Of a DNA stretch of 64,000 bases, positions 12,001 through 23,590 are shown piece by piece. Position 1 is the stretch's first letter; every line of letters starts with the position of its first letter. Position numbers and translations under genes: made by a program. Under the pieces are notes generated by a model. The model worked only from the letters and a program-made list of their open reading frames with translations. It was not told where the DNA came from and ran no database searches. This stretch comes from Pithys albifrons albifrons. Its lineage: Eukaryota; Chordata; Aves; Passeriformes; Thamnophilidae. The stretch is taken from the NCBI RefSeq assembly GCF_047495875.1, contig NC_092470.1, positions 17,162,001 through 17,226,000 on the forward strand, written 5' to 3'.

Positions 12001-12590
12001 AGGAAAACAACTACAAAAGTTTTTAATATTATGCGCTCAAAAAAAGAATAAACCTGGAACTAGCCATTTTTTTAAAACATGGAACAGTAGTCTTGCAGCT
12101 ATTTTTGTCCTACACACAGACACATGGAGCTAAGTAGGTTTGTCAGTTTTTTTTTTTTAGCAAGCAGCAAACCAGCTAAGAAAACCCAGCACTTCATTTA
12201 TGGACATTATTGATCTAAAACTTGTTTTTCCACCTAAGCCAAAGTGACAAAAACTTCTCCAAAGTGAAACAAGTTCAAGCACTCTCAGGCTAGTTCCCAT
12301 TAAACATCATAAGAACATTGTGATTTGACATTTATCTGGCAGCCTTAAATGTGAAAGACCAGTGTAGCTGGTACACAGAGAATGGAAAGGCCTCTTTGGT
12401 ATCACTAGGGATGCTTTTACCAGGTTAGGGTCAGGTGGGATGACAGCAGAGTGGAAGGAGGTAGTCTCACTTCACTGCAGACTTGAACTATATTTGACCT
12501 TCAGGGTACCAGTGACTTACTTGGAAATTGCATGAATGCTGAGCTGCCCTTTATAGAATTATAATTCCTTGCCATTCAAACAAAAAAGAA
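9046..12590. other. Long non-coding stretch, nothing recognised
   Basis: These 3.5 kb hold no recognisable gene or repeat family. Small items are the direct repeat GGTCAACCA at 9775-9783 and 9791-9799 (one copy overlapping a nuclear-receptor-like AGGTCA), a TATATA-rich patch at 9875-9905, and short A or T runs near 11910 and 12150. A 104-codon minus-strand frame at 9873-10187 has no family features. Confidence 0.55.
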
Positions 12591-12760
12591 GCTAATTAAG
12601 TATCCCTTATCTGATGTAACCCTCATCCAAACAGAGCCAGGGATCATCCTGTTGCCGTTCATAGGAAACGTAGCTGTCGGAAACAATGGTGTTGGTGGCT
12701 GCGATTTGAATGTAGACCCTAAAGAATCATGATTCCAAACTTCTTGGTGCCCTTTCCCTA
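12590..12760. promoter_or_regulatory. Candidate conserved element with retained CpGs
   Basis: Four CpGs within about 55 bp (12650-12710) stand out against CpG-free flanks, and the sequence is of even complexity without repeats. The segment resembles a short CNE. No specific factor site dominates. A 62-codon minus-strand frame over the same bases has no supporting feature. Confidence 0.25.
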
Positions 12761-13154
12761 TCAATCAAAAAGAATAGTATGAAATAATTATTAGGCTACA
12801 TAATTATTTTACAAAATAGAAGGTGTTTTTACTGCACATTTCCATTTTAGTACCAATCATTACTTCCCTGAATACTAATAACAGCGTTAAGCATTAATAG
12901 CATGTTTTAAGGTAAAGGGTCAATAGTCTGAGACCTATGAAGGAACTCTGAGCATTTGCAATGTAAAAGAAACCTTTCACAGAAAAGTGTTAAATAATAA
13001 ATGTATTTCTGGAGGAAATGTTATATTTTGGTCCATTTGGAGAGAAATGACAGTTTATAGGACATCACTCAGCAGCCTCTGTATAAAATATGTTTAATAA
13101 TGCTGTGGCTTCACACTTAATACAGAGGTTCACAGAAAGCTTACAGCTCTCTGA

Positions 13155-13259
13155 AGAGGTCAATATTATACTCAGTGAGGGGAAACTGAGGCAGATTGTG
13201 ACTCAGTGCACCAATAAAAGCACAGGGATCTGAACTGGTGACTCAGTCCTCTGAGTGCA
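13155..13259 (+). repeat. MIR-like SINE remnant
   Basis: The words GGGGAAACTGAGGCAG, GTGACT, GCACAGGGATCTGAACTGG and a terminal CTCAGTCCTCTGAGTGC follow one another as in the central-to-3' part of the MIR SINE (GAGGAAACTGAGGC, then AAGTGACTTGCC, then GAACCCAGGTCT, then GACTCC). Spacing is preserved with small deletions. It is a diverged, non-autonomous, tRNA-derived remnant. The match is from memory of the consensus and has not been aligned. Confidence 0.5.
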
Positions 13260-13598
13260 AGAAAATGGTGCCTTTTCTGTATTTCCAACCAGTAAGCCAT
13301 CTTCTAATAGCTCTTTTAAAAGTATAATATGCACACAGAGGATAGTGAACTTATTCATAAAAAGTAAAGGTACTTGAAACTATTTTTCAATCTGGTTTAA
13401 GCTGCAAAATTCGAGGAATGTGGAGGGAAGAGTTAGAAATACTTGATATCAGTTTGAATTTCTTTCTTATACCTTCACATGTGTATTGACAGAAAGACCA
13501 GAGGAACTGAAGCCTCAAGAAAGAAGCAGCTCAAGGCCAAAATCTCCTTGCCACATTGAAGTCAATAAACTGACTCTTCATCAAGCAATCCACTCCTG

Positions 13599-13697
13599 TC
13601 CATGGCATTATAAGTGCCTCAGTTTATTCCTTTTCAGGTTCACTCTATCCATGGCATTATAAGTGCCCCAGTTTATTACTCCTTTTCCAGTTTACTC
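13599..13697 (+). repeat. 49-bp tandem duplication, two copies
   Basis: TCCATGGCATTATAAGTGCC begins at 13599 and again at 13648, and each copy continues with CAGTTTATT, CCTTTTC and a CACTC or TACTC ending. The second copy differs by single substitutions and a small insertion. This is a local duplication rather than a known repeat family. Confidence 0.8.
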
Positions 13698-13699
13698 CA

Positions 13700-14754
13700 A
13701 TTGTTTTTAAGGAATAAATGAGGTATGAACCTTTTAGACCCAAATAATCTAGTATTTTTCTTCATTAAGTTTTTCTCTCCTTATCCTGCAGGTATTTTCA
13801 TCTGAGAAGATGGAAATACCTATGGCCTATTTGGATTCATAATCCTGAACCATTTTTTCAAATCTAAATACCCAAGCCATATCCTACAAACACTGGTAAG
13901 GATTCACTCATAGGAACAGACTGAAGGAATAACCACAACTTCTTATTTATTAATGTTATTCTTATTTACTGCTCTGTGAATAGTTGGTGAGGAAATGGAT
14001 AATGTGAGTTCAGTTGTAGGGGATCCAAATGAGTGACAGAAGTAATAATGAGGTGGTTGTCATGTGCATGTCCAATGCTGCAGACACTCCCTTCAGAAGG
14101 GGAAGCTTAGATTTCCACTTGAAAAAAAGTTGTTTATTTAATCAAAGCTTTATGTAAAATATGCGCTATCAAAGTCTCCTTGAATCTATGCCTAAATCTG
14201 AGTTTCTCAAGTTTTTATTTCTTTATAATGCCTAACCAATCAAAACATACCTTAACAGAACACATGAAGCCAATGAATACTCTTCCAGTGGAACAAATTC
14301 TTTTCACTGCACCTAGAATGAATAAACAAGTTTCAAGTGAGATCGAGACTACTTGGGATTCTTTCTGATTCAGGTTATTTCTACAGGTCTGCTCATGTTT
14401 TCCTTAAGCACCACAACTCCCAGGTGAGTCAAGTGTTACTTGTCACCTGTTGTCAGCAGATTGTTACAAGTTACTCTCTCCCATTGCTGAAGGGAGTGGA
14501 GTCGCTTTCTGGGAAGAAGCTCCAACAGCAGATATGATGCAGAGTCTGAGTGGAAGATTGTCTCTGTCAAAGTTGGCCTGTGTTCCACTGCCATGGAGTT
14601 TTTTTGTGCAATCATAACCAGAACTTATGAAACAGTGTTAATAGGACAATAGAACTTGTGCCTATTCTTCTGGTCATTGACAACAATTATTTTATAATGC
14701 TGTGGAATACATACCTGACTGTTAAAGAGTTAAATTAAAAAATGAATCCTGTAA
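13700..14754. other. Non-coding stretch
   Basis: No gene, repeat family or motif cluster is recognised. Open frames near 14180-14537 are about 62-66 codons and not supported by composition. Confidence 0.55.
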
Positions 14755-15010
14755 AAAATCAGGCCATCGTATAATGCCTCCTCATTGCTATAATGATATC
14801 AGTTGCAACAAGTCCAATGGCTGACCTCATTACAAGGGTTTAATTGCATTGTTACACAGTTTCACTTCTTCTCTCTGGCCTCTTTCTCTTTATGACAGCT
14901 TTAGAAAGGAATTTCAGCTTGAGGTCAAAGGAAATTAATTACTGCTTTCTTAATCTGTGCTCATCTACATTTAGAAAACTTGGGGCTTTTCACTAACATA
15001 TTTGTGTCTC
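14755..15010. promoter_or_regulatory. Candidate conserved regulatory element
   Basis: The segment is of even complexity, with homeodomain or POU-like words (TTTAATTGCATTG near 14840, GGAAATTAATTACTGC near 14930) separated by non-repetitive sequence and one isolated CpG. It reads like a vertebrate CNE, but this is a judgement of texture only. Confidence 0.25.
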
Positions 15011-16524
15011 ATTTCTGTGTAGACCCAAAGTTATAAGACTTTTGTCCTTTGTGAAAGTGCATAAATAGCCTTTTTCAAATCAGAGGCCAGATTTTTTTCA
15101 TGTCATTTACAGTTGTGCATATATGGACTGATGCCAATGGATCCAATGGAATGTCTTTGGATATAGATTCACTGTGACTGAGGTAAGGCACTTGCAATGT
15201 ATCTTTAATTCAGGCTAAAGATTTGTGGCAGATGCCAGGTGTTAAAAAACCCAGTAACAATCAAGCCAACCCAATAAGAAAAGGAAACCCAACCAATAAG
15301 AAGTTGCACTTAGTATAAAAGTCAGAAAGAGGATCTTCACAATTAAGTAGACACTTGTGAAGAGAGAAAGATGAAAAAATATGTCTCTATGACACTAGAT
15401 TTTACCTGCTACCTACGCTGTGTTTTTACAAAATACATCATTGCTTAGTTAAAGAATATCCAGCTTATGTTCCAAAGAACTTGGATCCAGATAACACATG
15501 TTGCAGTGTTGACATCAGAACAGTGGAGAGGGTGACAATGATAGAGACACCCCAACAATAAATCTTGGTTGGAAGGCAAAAGCATGTGCCAAAACTTGTT
15601 AAATATTGTTGTAGTAGGAAATGTAAAAATAAAACCTCATAAATTAGGACCTTGATCTTATAACTAGGTTGCTTGAATTGATCCTTCCATAAACTCTGAC
15701 TAGTTTCAAGAAGAACCAAACTTCTGCCTAAGAAGAGAACAGTGTTGTTAATTTGCTTCTTGAGGAAACAACTTTAGAAGGAAAATTACAACAAAACATG
15801 TCTCTGGGATGACTTGACAAATTAATGTGAGAGGATATGCCATGCACCAAGGATAATCTGAACAAATATTATCACCATGCAAGCATGAGCTAGTAGATTA
15901 AATGTATAAGAAATTATTTATGTACTGTGCCTGGTAAAACTACAATGCAAAAAATACAGTTTTCTGAAAAACATACATATTTCTTGTATGTTTTGATTCT
16001 GATTAATAGTCATGGAAATGTTGACAAAAATGAAAAACTGATACATTTTGAGTCCTTTGACGTGGAACATTTAAAGTTTCACAGATCTACTCAGTATCCT
16101 TTAATCAGCTTTTCCACTCACTGAAATTTCTGCTACCAGAACTGTGTGCTCTTTTAGTTTATTAGTTGCTGCTTCATTCTCCCCTTCCAAGCAGTTAAGA
16201 TTGTCAGTAAAAAAACTGCAGCTGCAAAGCCAAGCCAATTTATTGAATATTTTACCCTTCATCTATCTTGACCAAAATTCTACTTAGTTAGAAACATCTG
16301 CTGGAGGAATAAAGTTTTTTCTAAGTCACTGGTAAGCTCCTAACATGAGACCTACTTGAATTAGTTTTTTTCTCATAATTTCCCAGTTTGTAACACAGTC
16401 TGTGTAAACCCTGTGATGTTGCCACAAAGCCTTAAGGTGTGCAAGTGAAAAATTTCAAGTCCAGCTGTTGATCCTACACTGCCAAGTCCACTACATTTAC
16501 ATCTCAACTAGGACCTCTTCAGTT
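15011..16524. other. Non-coding stretch
   Basis: No gene or repeat is recognised. At 15255-15303 there are two partial copies of a CCCAACCAATAAG-like word (CAAGCCAACCCAATAAG and CCCAACCAATAAG), a small imperfect local duplication. The 84-codon minus-strand frame at 15465-15719 has no supporting feature. Confidence 0.5.
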
Positions 16525-16985
16525 AGCCAGGACTGCTGGTAAACGACGGAAAGTCCTCGGTGAGCCCTTCCACAGCAACCCCAGTACTCTTGGGTGGATC
16601 CCATCCAGACTCATAGACTTGTGCATGTCTAAGTGGTGTAGCAGGTCACTGATCATTTCTCCTTGGTTTAAAATGGCCTCATTGTTCTCCCTGTCCCTGC
16701 CATCTCACTCAAGTCACTCAGTACCCAGAGAACATCTGGTCTTACTATGAAAGACTAAGGCAAAGAAGGCATTAAGTAACTCAGTCTTCTCCTCATCCTT
16801 CATCACTATGTTTTTCCCCTGCATCTGCTAAAGGATGGAGATTCCCCTTAGCCCTCCTTTTGTTGCCGGTGTATTTATAGAAACATTTTTGATTGTCTTT
16901 TACAACACTAGTCAGACTAAGTTCTCACTGCACTTAGGTCCTTCTAATTTCCCCTCTGCATAACCTCATGACATCCTTGTATGTC
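16525..16985 (-). mobile_element. CR1 LINE fragment, ORF2 pre-RT and RT start, antisense
   Basis: Read on the minus strand, this is the part of CR1 ORF2 between the endonuclease and the reverse-transcriptase core. From right to left it holds the basic linker (codons for a DVVR-L-REK-like stretch), a CFYKYI-like segment, a KDEEKAE-LNAFF-like segment, and near 16595-16605 the GIHPRV motif that opens the RT domain. Stops, frameshifts and substitutions make it non-functional. Both ends are missing: there is no CR1 3' tail to the left and no endonuclease to the right. CR1 is the dominant LINE of birds and reptiles. The divergence suggests an old insertion. Confidence 0.88.
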
Positions 16986-19415
16986 ACAATGAGGTGTGAA
17001 CGGATTAGGTTGAAAGGCCTAGTTAACACAGACATGGCACTGGTGACAGAATTAAGTGCTAATGATATATAACAAAATACTATTACATGAAATAGGATCT
17101 TTTTCATCCAGTTTTTCCATTCTGTTTGATAGAACTAGTACAATAAAATGAAAAACTATTCATCAATCAGAGGTCTGGCTGGGTCAGACACTTTGGTCAA
17201 GCAATGTGAGTAATTCCACCTACCTGCACTATAATTTATTGTGAAATTAATGCTATAACATGTAAAGCCATTGTTTGAAAAAGGTAATTTTTAACCACAG
17301 GAAAAAAAAAACAAAATTTGTTTCTTGCTCTTTCTTTTTTTTTTCTATCCTGACAAGATGAAACCTTTATAATAAGTAAGGGTTTAAAGATGGTTTGTTT
17401 CTAATGATTGAAAAAAGGACCTTGAACAGGATTTGATAGACTTATTCAATCATTGACTAAACAAAGATACACTAAAAAAGGGGACAAAATAGAGCACAAG
17501 GTATTACTTTTTGTTAAAGTTTTCCTGCTTTATTACAACAGAATGAAATCAAGTCTTAGTGGGAAGAATAAATTTTGACATATGCTACTTTCTGTTAGAG
17601 TTTTCAGGACAGCTTATTCTTAACCAGACTAAAATACAATAATTCACCAATTCAAAGTCTTAATTGCACGTTATGAGGTAGGGAGACTAATGGCATATTC
17701 TTATTTTTGAAATGTTTAAAATTATAGTTTGTTATAAAACAGGTCACTTATGTCTGGTATTTGATTGGCCTTGATTGCTTTGGAAAATTAAATTGTTACA
17801 TTAGCTTTGAAGTAATTTGTAGTTTCTGAAGGTGTACTGAGGTTTTCATTAAGTATCATACAGACATACAGGAGAGACCAGAAACTGAGTGGAAATTCAA
17901 AAATTACTCAGTGTGTCCAGAATTCATAGCAGACTCTCACAGCTCTCCCTTGTGAACCTTATTATATCCATTTCCCAGTGGGAGAAGCCAAGCTGCACAG
18001 AAAGGGTCTTTCCTCTCCTAGAGGCTTGTAGATATTCTTCCAGCTGCACCTTTTATTTATTCCTTCCAACATGCTGTTCTGGTGCATGGTGTGTTCTGCC
18101 ATGCAATGTGAAGAGGAGCAAAATCTTGTAAAACTCTAGGGAGAGAGAAAGGAAAGAGCATCTCTCACCTATCCATAGCTCTTTCTCTTGGTGTGCCTCA
18201 TGAATAGTTTGAAAGATGTTGAAACAGATGAGATTATTTACCTGCTCTCTATTCCACCACTTCATTCCCCCATCTCTTTTTCATATATATAGTGAAACCA
18301 ATACCAGCAGTTGAAGGTGAGATAACAGGAGGAGGTAGAGTTGTTTGTCACAGAGGATTTACCCATGTTGTGTTACTGTTTCTTTGGGATTGCCTGAACG
18401 AGAATAGATTTAGGAGATGGAGACTCTGACTAGAATGAATCTGAATAGGAGGCAAAGGAATAAGAAGCAAGTGTTATAACTACAAAGCAGCTCTAGATGT
18501 GTTGCTGCACATCGAGGGTTTCAGATTTTTTTTCTTGTGAATCCATTTACTCTTTAAGGTATTCAGACACTCTGGTGAAACAGAACTCTTATTTTGGTTT
18601 TGTCATTTGTGCAAACTGATTTTAGGAGAAAAAGAGGTACACTGTGACCAGGAGGTAAATCAGGAGCTATAATTACCAAACAACTTTCCAGGATAAAAGG
18701 CAGAAAAATACAGATAACAACATAGGACTAATCAACTAGAAAATAATTTGTGGTAGCTTTGCATTTCAATTCAGGTGAGGCAACCAAACACAGCAGTGAT
18801 GTGCTTTATAGCTAGGATGACATCTTAATAAAAAAGTATAAAATGGAAAAAATATTGCAAGGGTATTGCCATTGACAAGTCTTTATTTCCTGTATTGTTT
18901 ATTTTGGAACTTACATTTGGGTTGCAGACTGCAATATCTGGTGACCTGTATAAACTTGTATAGCAGCTACTGTATTGGTGTGATTCTATTGTCTAGACTT
19001 CACATCTTACCTGCTGGGAACTTCCAAGAAATGATGTTATAGTACAAGTAATCAATTTTTTCTTTTTGTTGTGGCTTTCCTATAAATATAATTGTGGGGC
19101 TCTTCAACCATAAAACCTCCACCTGTGCATGTGTATACATGGAATTGCGCCTGAAATTGGGTACCTGCAAACACCTGCAGAACTAAGAATAGTCTTCATT
19201 TTATCTAACTAAACCTTTATATCATCTAACATCCACATGCTGACTGATGTAAAAGTTTGCTGCCACGAAGCTCATATGGAACTGTTTAAGAAGACATGAG
19301 CACAAGATTTTGATTTGCATTCCTGAACTTTGCAGAGCCTGGACAGAACTTTCAGCAACTGTATCTTAATAACCTTGTTTGGTTATTACATTTCTGTGAT
19401 TTAAAGGGCATGAGT
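16986..19415. other. Non-coding stretch with short homopolymer runs
   Basis: T and A runs of about 9-10 bases lie near 17300-17345. No repeat family or exon is recognised. Opposed short frames near 17889-18265 overlap each other and lack protein-like features. Confidence 0.55.
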
Positions 19416-19420
19416 GGCTC

Positions 19421-19637
19421 TCACCAGTTTTTGTTGGTGTAGCATCATGGCATAGATCTTGCCATTTTTTGTTGGTGTAGTACTGTAGTGTGTATCTCAC
19501 CAGTTTCTGTCAGTAATTATTAGGGTATAGTGGGTCTGTTGGTACAGTATAGTGATACAGCCCTCGCAAATTCTTTTGTATTGTATCCTGGTCAAGACCT
19601 CACCAGGTTTAGTCGGTATAGCGTCAGAATGCAGGTT
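19421..19637 (+). repeat. Decayed minisatellite, about 38-bp period, six units
   Basis: Units begin with TCACCAG or a variant (TTGCCA, TCGCAA) followed by TTTTTGTTGGTGTAG or a variant, then a GTAT or ATAG-type spacer. They start at 19421, 19459, 19497, about 19526, 19564 and 19600. The first steps are exactly 38 bp, one unit has lost about 9 bp, and the last step is 36 bp. Identity between units has fallen, especially in units 3-5, so this is an old array. It is not a known coding repeat. Confidence 0.8.
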
Positions 19638-20160
19638 TCATGCATTGCCCAGGGGAACACTGGTTGGTAGTCCTCCCCAAATTTCCTGGGGTAGTTTAGG
19701 AAAGGTGTAAAATACACCCTGTGCTGCCCCCAGCAGGCAGGTAAGAGTACAGGTGTTGAAAACCCCTCTTGGATGTGTACATTGAGTGCCATTTGCAGGG
19801 ATTAAAAGAATGGTCTTTCACAAGAGCTTTCACCCATGCAGTTCCCATTGCAGAGGAAGCTTCTTGCTTTTAGGTAATGCCTATTTCATCTGTTGTAAAG
19901 ATACACATGAAAAAAGGGCTGGCATTAGCCACATATCCATAAAAGCCTAGCAACCAAGAGTATTATCTTTATTCAGAAGAAGTATAGCACTTTTAAGGTT
20001 CAGAAACATATATAAAAATTGGGTTCTGAAATGGTCATTTTCCCCCTCTGCTATGCCATTATAGCGATCAGCCAAGCTTCTGCAAGGTAAATACTTTTGG
20101 AAAATAAGTGGAAATTTGCTGCAAATCAGTCCCTTTTGTGCATGGCCACAGGAGCATGTT
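19638..20160. other. Non-coding stretch
   Basis: This is sequence of mixed composition with no recognised gene, repeat family or motif cluster. A 66-codon minus-strand frame at 19592-19792 overlaps the minisatellite and is not supported. Confidence 0.5.
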
Positions 20161-20164
20161 GAAA

Positions 20165-20305
20165 TGTTTGGACACTAATACCCATTCATTTTCTTGGCTC
20201 CATAAATAAAAGCCGCCAGCTATGTGGCGGCCGTGAAATGGTATTCTTCAGGACCCAGCAGGAAGCCCCATCCTTATTACCACTGCAGGGGGCAGGACAG
20301 GCCCA
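20165..20305. promoter_or_regulatory. Compact conserved-looking element with hairpin and CTCF-like core
   Basis: The segment carries a posterior-HOX-like CCATAAA, a perfect 7-bp inverted repeat GCCGCCA/TGGCGGC with a 6-nt loop (20212-20231), three CpGs, and a CTCF-like core GCAGGGGGCAG within 20282-20296. It is much more GC-rich than its surroundings. The combination suggests a constrained regulatory element, possibly with an insulator site. Motifs are seen directly; function and conservation are inferred. Confidence 0.35.
20212..20231. repeat. Perfect 7-bp hairpin GCCGCCA/TGGCGGC
   Basis: A GC-rich stem of seven pairs encloses the loop GCTATG. It is too short for a microRNA precursor and has no T tract after it. 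As DNA it is a dyad that a dimeric factor could bind. Confidence 0.7.
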
Positions 20306-22739
20306 AAATAGCAAGACAACTAAATCAAGACATTTTCAATGTCTAACAAAATGACTGTGGTTTAGAGAGAAGCAAAAGGTTGGAAAAAATTGGACAGCTT
20401 TTATACTTAGCATAATACCTTTGTTAAAAGAGTTCAGATAAGAAAATCAGATCTTAAAAAAAAAAAAAGAAAAAAGGCATAAGCATATTTCTGAATATCA
20501 TTTAAAATATGTAAAGATCTTATGAAATCAAAGACAGAGCACAGCATTATCTGAAAGGACATCCTACTCAAGTCATATTTTCCAAATATGGTTCATAGTA
20601 AATAATGTCTTCTGGCAATATCATTGAGTTTCTTGGGTTTTGATGAAACCAAAAGGATTGAAAAGAGGCATTGGAAATTTGCCAGTAAAATTTGAAATCT
20701 TTTTTGGTCCACAAAAATTACAAAAAATAGCTATTTATTAGGGGGAAAGGTTTTGGACTAAAGTCTTGGTTTTTCCTACAAGTTTATTTAATTTTTATGG
20801 GTTTCCTACAGCAGGCTATATGATTCTAGATTTTGGCATTAAAACATCCTCAAGGCCTTCAGTCAAAATAAATATGTTAGTGTAACTTACTGTTTTACAT
20901 AGCTGAACTGTGCTTATCTGGGTAAATAGTTAAAGTAGTTTTAAAAACTAAGCTTCAGGTAAGTGAGGTATTTTAAGCCTATAAAGAACAATTCAGAAAA
21001 TACCATCTTGCTTAATCAAAGATTAGACTGTTCAGGTTTTAATGAATTCATGGTGTACTTCAAAAATCAGTGTATAATTCTCTACAACTACATCACTGAA
21101 ATACATATGGGGAGAGGTTAGTTTTATTATAATTTTATTAATTTGTGATTCTGATTATAAATTTGCTTAAAAGAAGCTGAAGTAAGGATATCTCTTACAC
21201 ATTTACATTTCAATGAGGCATATTATATGGGCATATACCTATAAATATATACTTATACATACCAGTTGCCACCCATTTTTGGGAATTAAAGCAGTTTTCA
21301 TGTCTTGTTACAGAAGGAAATGTTCAGCTTTAGTTTCAAGAGAAAATAACTGTTTTACATTAACATTGAATTTACTTGCACTGCAAAGGAGAACTTATTA
21401 AGGTACAAAATGTCAGAGAAAAAATAATTCAGTGTATTACTGAGTGTTGCCTTGTAAAATAACACAGGTGTTTGATAACAAAAGTAAAGCCTGAAAATGA
21501 AAAGTGGGAACAACAGTGCCAGTTCAGTGCAATTTCAATCTTCACTGGGACTTGAGACAGACATCAGGCTCAAACTCCTTGGCCATTCCAACTTTTTAAT
21601 GTTGTCTATCCTAGTTCCACTCTGGAGTAAATCAGATTGTCCAAGGAATTTTGAATACACAAAAGAAGTGGCTCATATTTGATTCTATTCTTCAAGACAT
21701 AGAGAGAACAAATTGGCTTTATTTGGCTCAAGAGACTTAAGTCTGAAGAGTAAGGCAACACAGTCATGATCCATGCAAAGAACACATTGCATGGTCACAT
21801 GCAAAGGATTCAGACCACCTATCCTTAGACATATGCGCATACATTGTAAGCTGGCTGTGATAAATAAGGATCCCCAAAATTAGGAAAAATGAGATCTATT
21901 TATTGGTTGTCTTTTCTTCAGTAATTGAAAGAAGCATTAAGGGAACCATCCTGGTTGTACTTGGTAAAATACAAGGAGGTTCCAAACATGTCATCAAATA
22001 TGTGGAACTCAGTGTGGTCCAACTCCATCCTGTAAGATCTCTGCATCATTTGGTTTCACCACCTGCCTGTGTGACACAGGTTTTACAGAAGGGGAGAGTT
22101 GCGTATCTAGAGAGGTGGTGACCATAAACCTAATCCTCAGTCCTCAGGCATTCAAGCACAGGCAGCCTTGCGCTTCCCATTACACAAGTAACTTAAGACG
22201 CACCTCTGGGACACTGACAGTGACCCATATACATAAGGTTGGTTCCTCCCCAGATGTACTGCTCAGCTTCCTGACCTCCTCCTCTGAAAAAGCACATGAT
22301 CAACCTACAAAGGAAACTGTAGCAAAGGATACATAGATGTCAGGTCTATCATTATTATAGTTGATGCTACTGAAGTACTTCAGACATTAAGCCTGTAATC
22401 TCTGATGCTGTTTCTAACTGCTTCGCTTCAAAGTTACAAGGCCAAAAATTCATGGAAACCAGTGGAGATTCATCCCTTCACTTATTTCCATTTTGGCCCA
22501 CTGAGTGCATAAAAAACCTTGCCAAACTCTTTGGAAGCTTGTGTTCACAATACGACTTCCAAAATAATTAACACTGCAAGCAGAATTTAACAAACTTATG
22601 TTTGATACATGGAAGGAATAATACCTGAAACATCTTTCTTATGCTCAGCCTTTTATGACTCAGACTTTAATGACTACAATAAACATTAGCTTACCTAATA
22701 AAAACTCTAGTATTTCGGAGCTGCACAGTATGTTAACTG
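20306..22739. other. Non-coding stretch
   Basis: An interrupted poly-A tract lies at 20456-20476 and a CArG-box match CCAAATATGG at 20582-20591, which is expected several times by chance in a window this size. The moderately GC-rich, CpG-poor part at 22000-22340 holds opposed short frames without features. No repeat family is recognised. Confidence 0.5.
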
Positions 22740-23590
22740 CATCTGGTGTCAATTGGAGCTAATTAATATTTTTATAGGTGTCTTCTCCCCACTGTAGTTT
22801 AAACGGAAATATTGTGGGGTGCTTACATCAAAGCTGGAGGCAATAGAGAGCTGCCGCTTGCTTCCCAGGCTGAACTGATAGCAAGTAGACCAATTTTTAT
22901 AGGATTGTAAAAGCTGACTGTGGCTGGGGTTCATGCAGAGAAGCACTTTTCCCTGTAGCTCTCACAATTCAGTACTAATGCTCATGGCTTGTTTGCTGTG
23001 AGGTGGCTGGTGAGATAGACAGAGGGACAGCGGACAGATAAACTGGCAAATAGTTCTGCCTATACTTAGACAAAGCACACAGTGACCCAGACAAACCACA
23101 CTTTTTTTTCCCCTCCTCCTTCTAAAGGCTTTAAAAATGTGCTCTATCAAGCATTTACTGGTGGTGCAGATAAGATTTATCTAACAAGACTGGGCTAAAA
23201 TTAAAAAGAAAGATGAAATAGCACAAGCGGTGCTAATATGTGTTTTGAAGCGTACGAATCGGCCAGTGCAATGTCACAGCCCTGGGCTACATTTGCAAGT
23301 GGTCGAGCATCTCCTTTTTAAAAGGTTAACCTACAAAGAGCACACAAGCCCCTCTCTATGAATATGGGCAAACACCCAGGGAGCTCCACAACAATAAGAA
23401 AATAATGACATCAACCTGACCATGCTTAAGTACATAACATGCTGAAGGTTCACGGTTGTGTGGCCTGGAACAATAAAGGAAAAATAAAGAAGCCTGCTTG
23501 GTAGGCCCCAGCTGTTATTAGCCATGCTGTGAGATCAAGGGAAGGTATGATATGGGCTGCCATTTCAATTGAGACCAGGTTAATCTCTCA
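22740..23590. promoter_or_regulatory. Long conserved-looking non-coding tract
   Basis: About 850 bp of even-complexity sequence contains no transposon or simple repeat apart from one T run near 23101. It has TTTTTATAGG twice (near 22770 and 22890), a perfect inverted GATA pair AGATAA-GAT-TTATCT (23168-23182), and a CpG-retaining patch at 23225-23310 (AAGCGG, AGCGTACGAATCGG, GGTCGAGC). Several GGAACAATAAAGG-like and TTAGCCATG-like words follow. This is the longest such tract in the window and may be several adjacent CNEs. The functional reading is inference. Confidence 0.4.
23168..23182. promoter_or_regulatory. Inverted GATA-factor site pair
   Basis: AGATAA and TTATCT are separated by GAT, forming a perfect dyad of two WGATAR sites. 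Closely paired or palindromic GATA sites can engage both zinc fingers of one GATA factor. Occupancy is unknown. Confidence 0.4.

Noticed and set aside
20212..20231. Possible microRNA precursor or rho-independent terminator
   Set aside because: A 7-bp stem is far too short for a pre-miRNA, no T tract follows, and bacterial-type terminators are not expected in this genome.
20582..20591. CCAAATATGG, an exact CArG box
   Set aside because: Several CC(A/T)6GG matches are expected by chance in 64 kb, and the surroundings show no other sign of an element.
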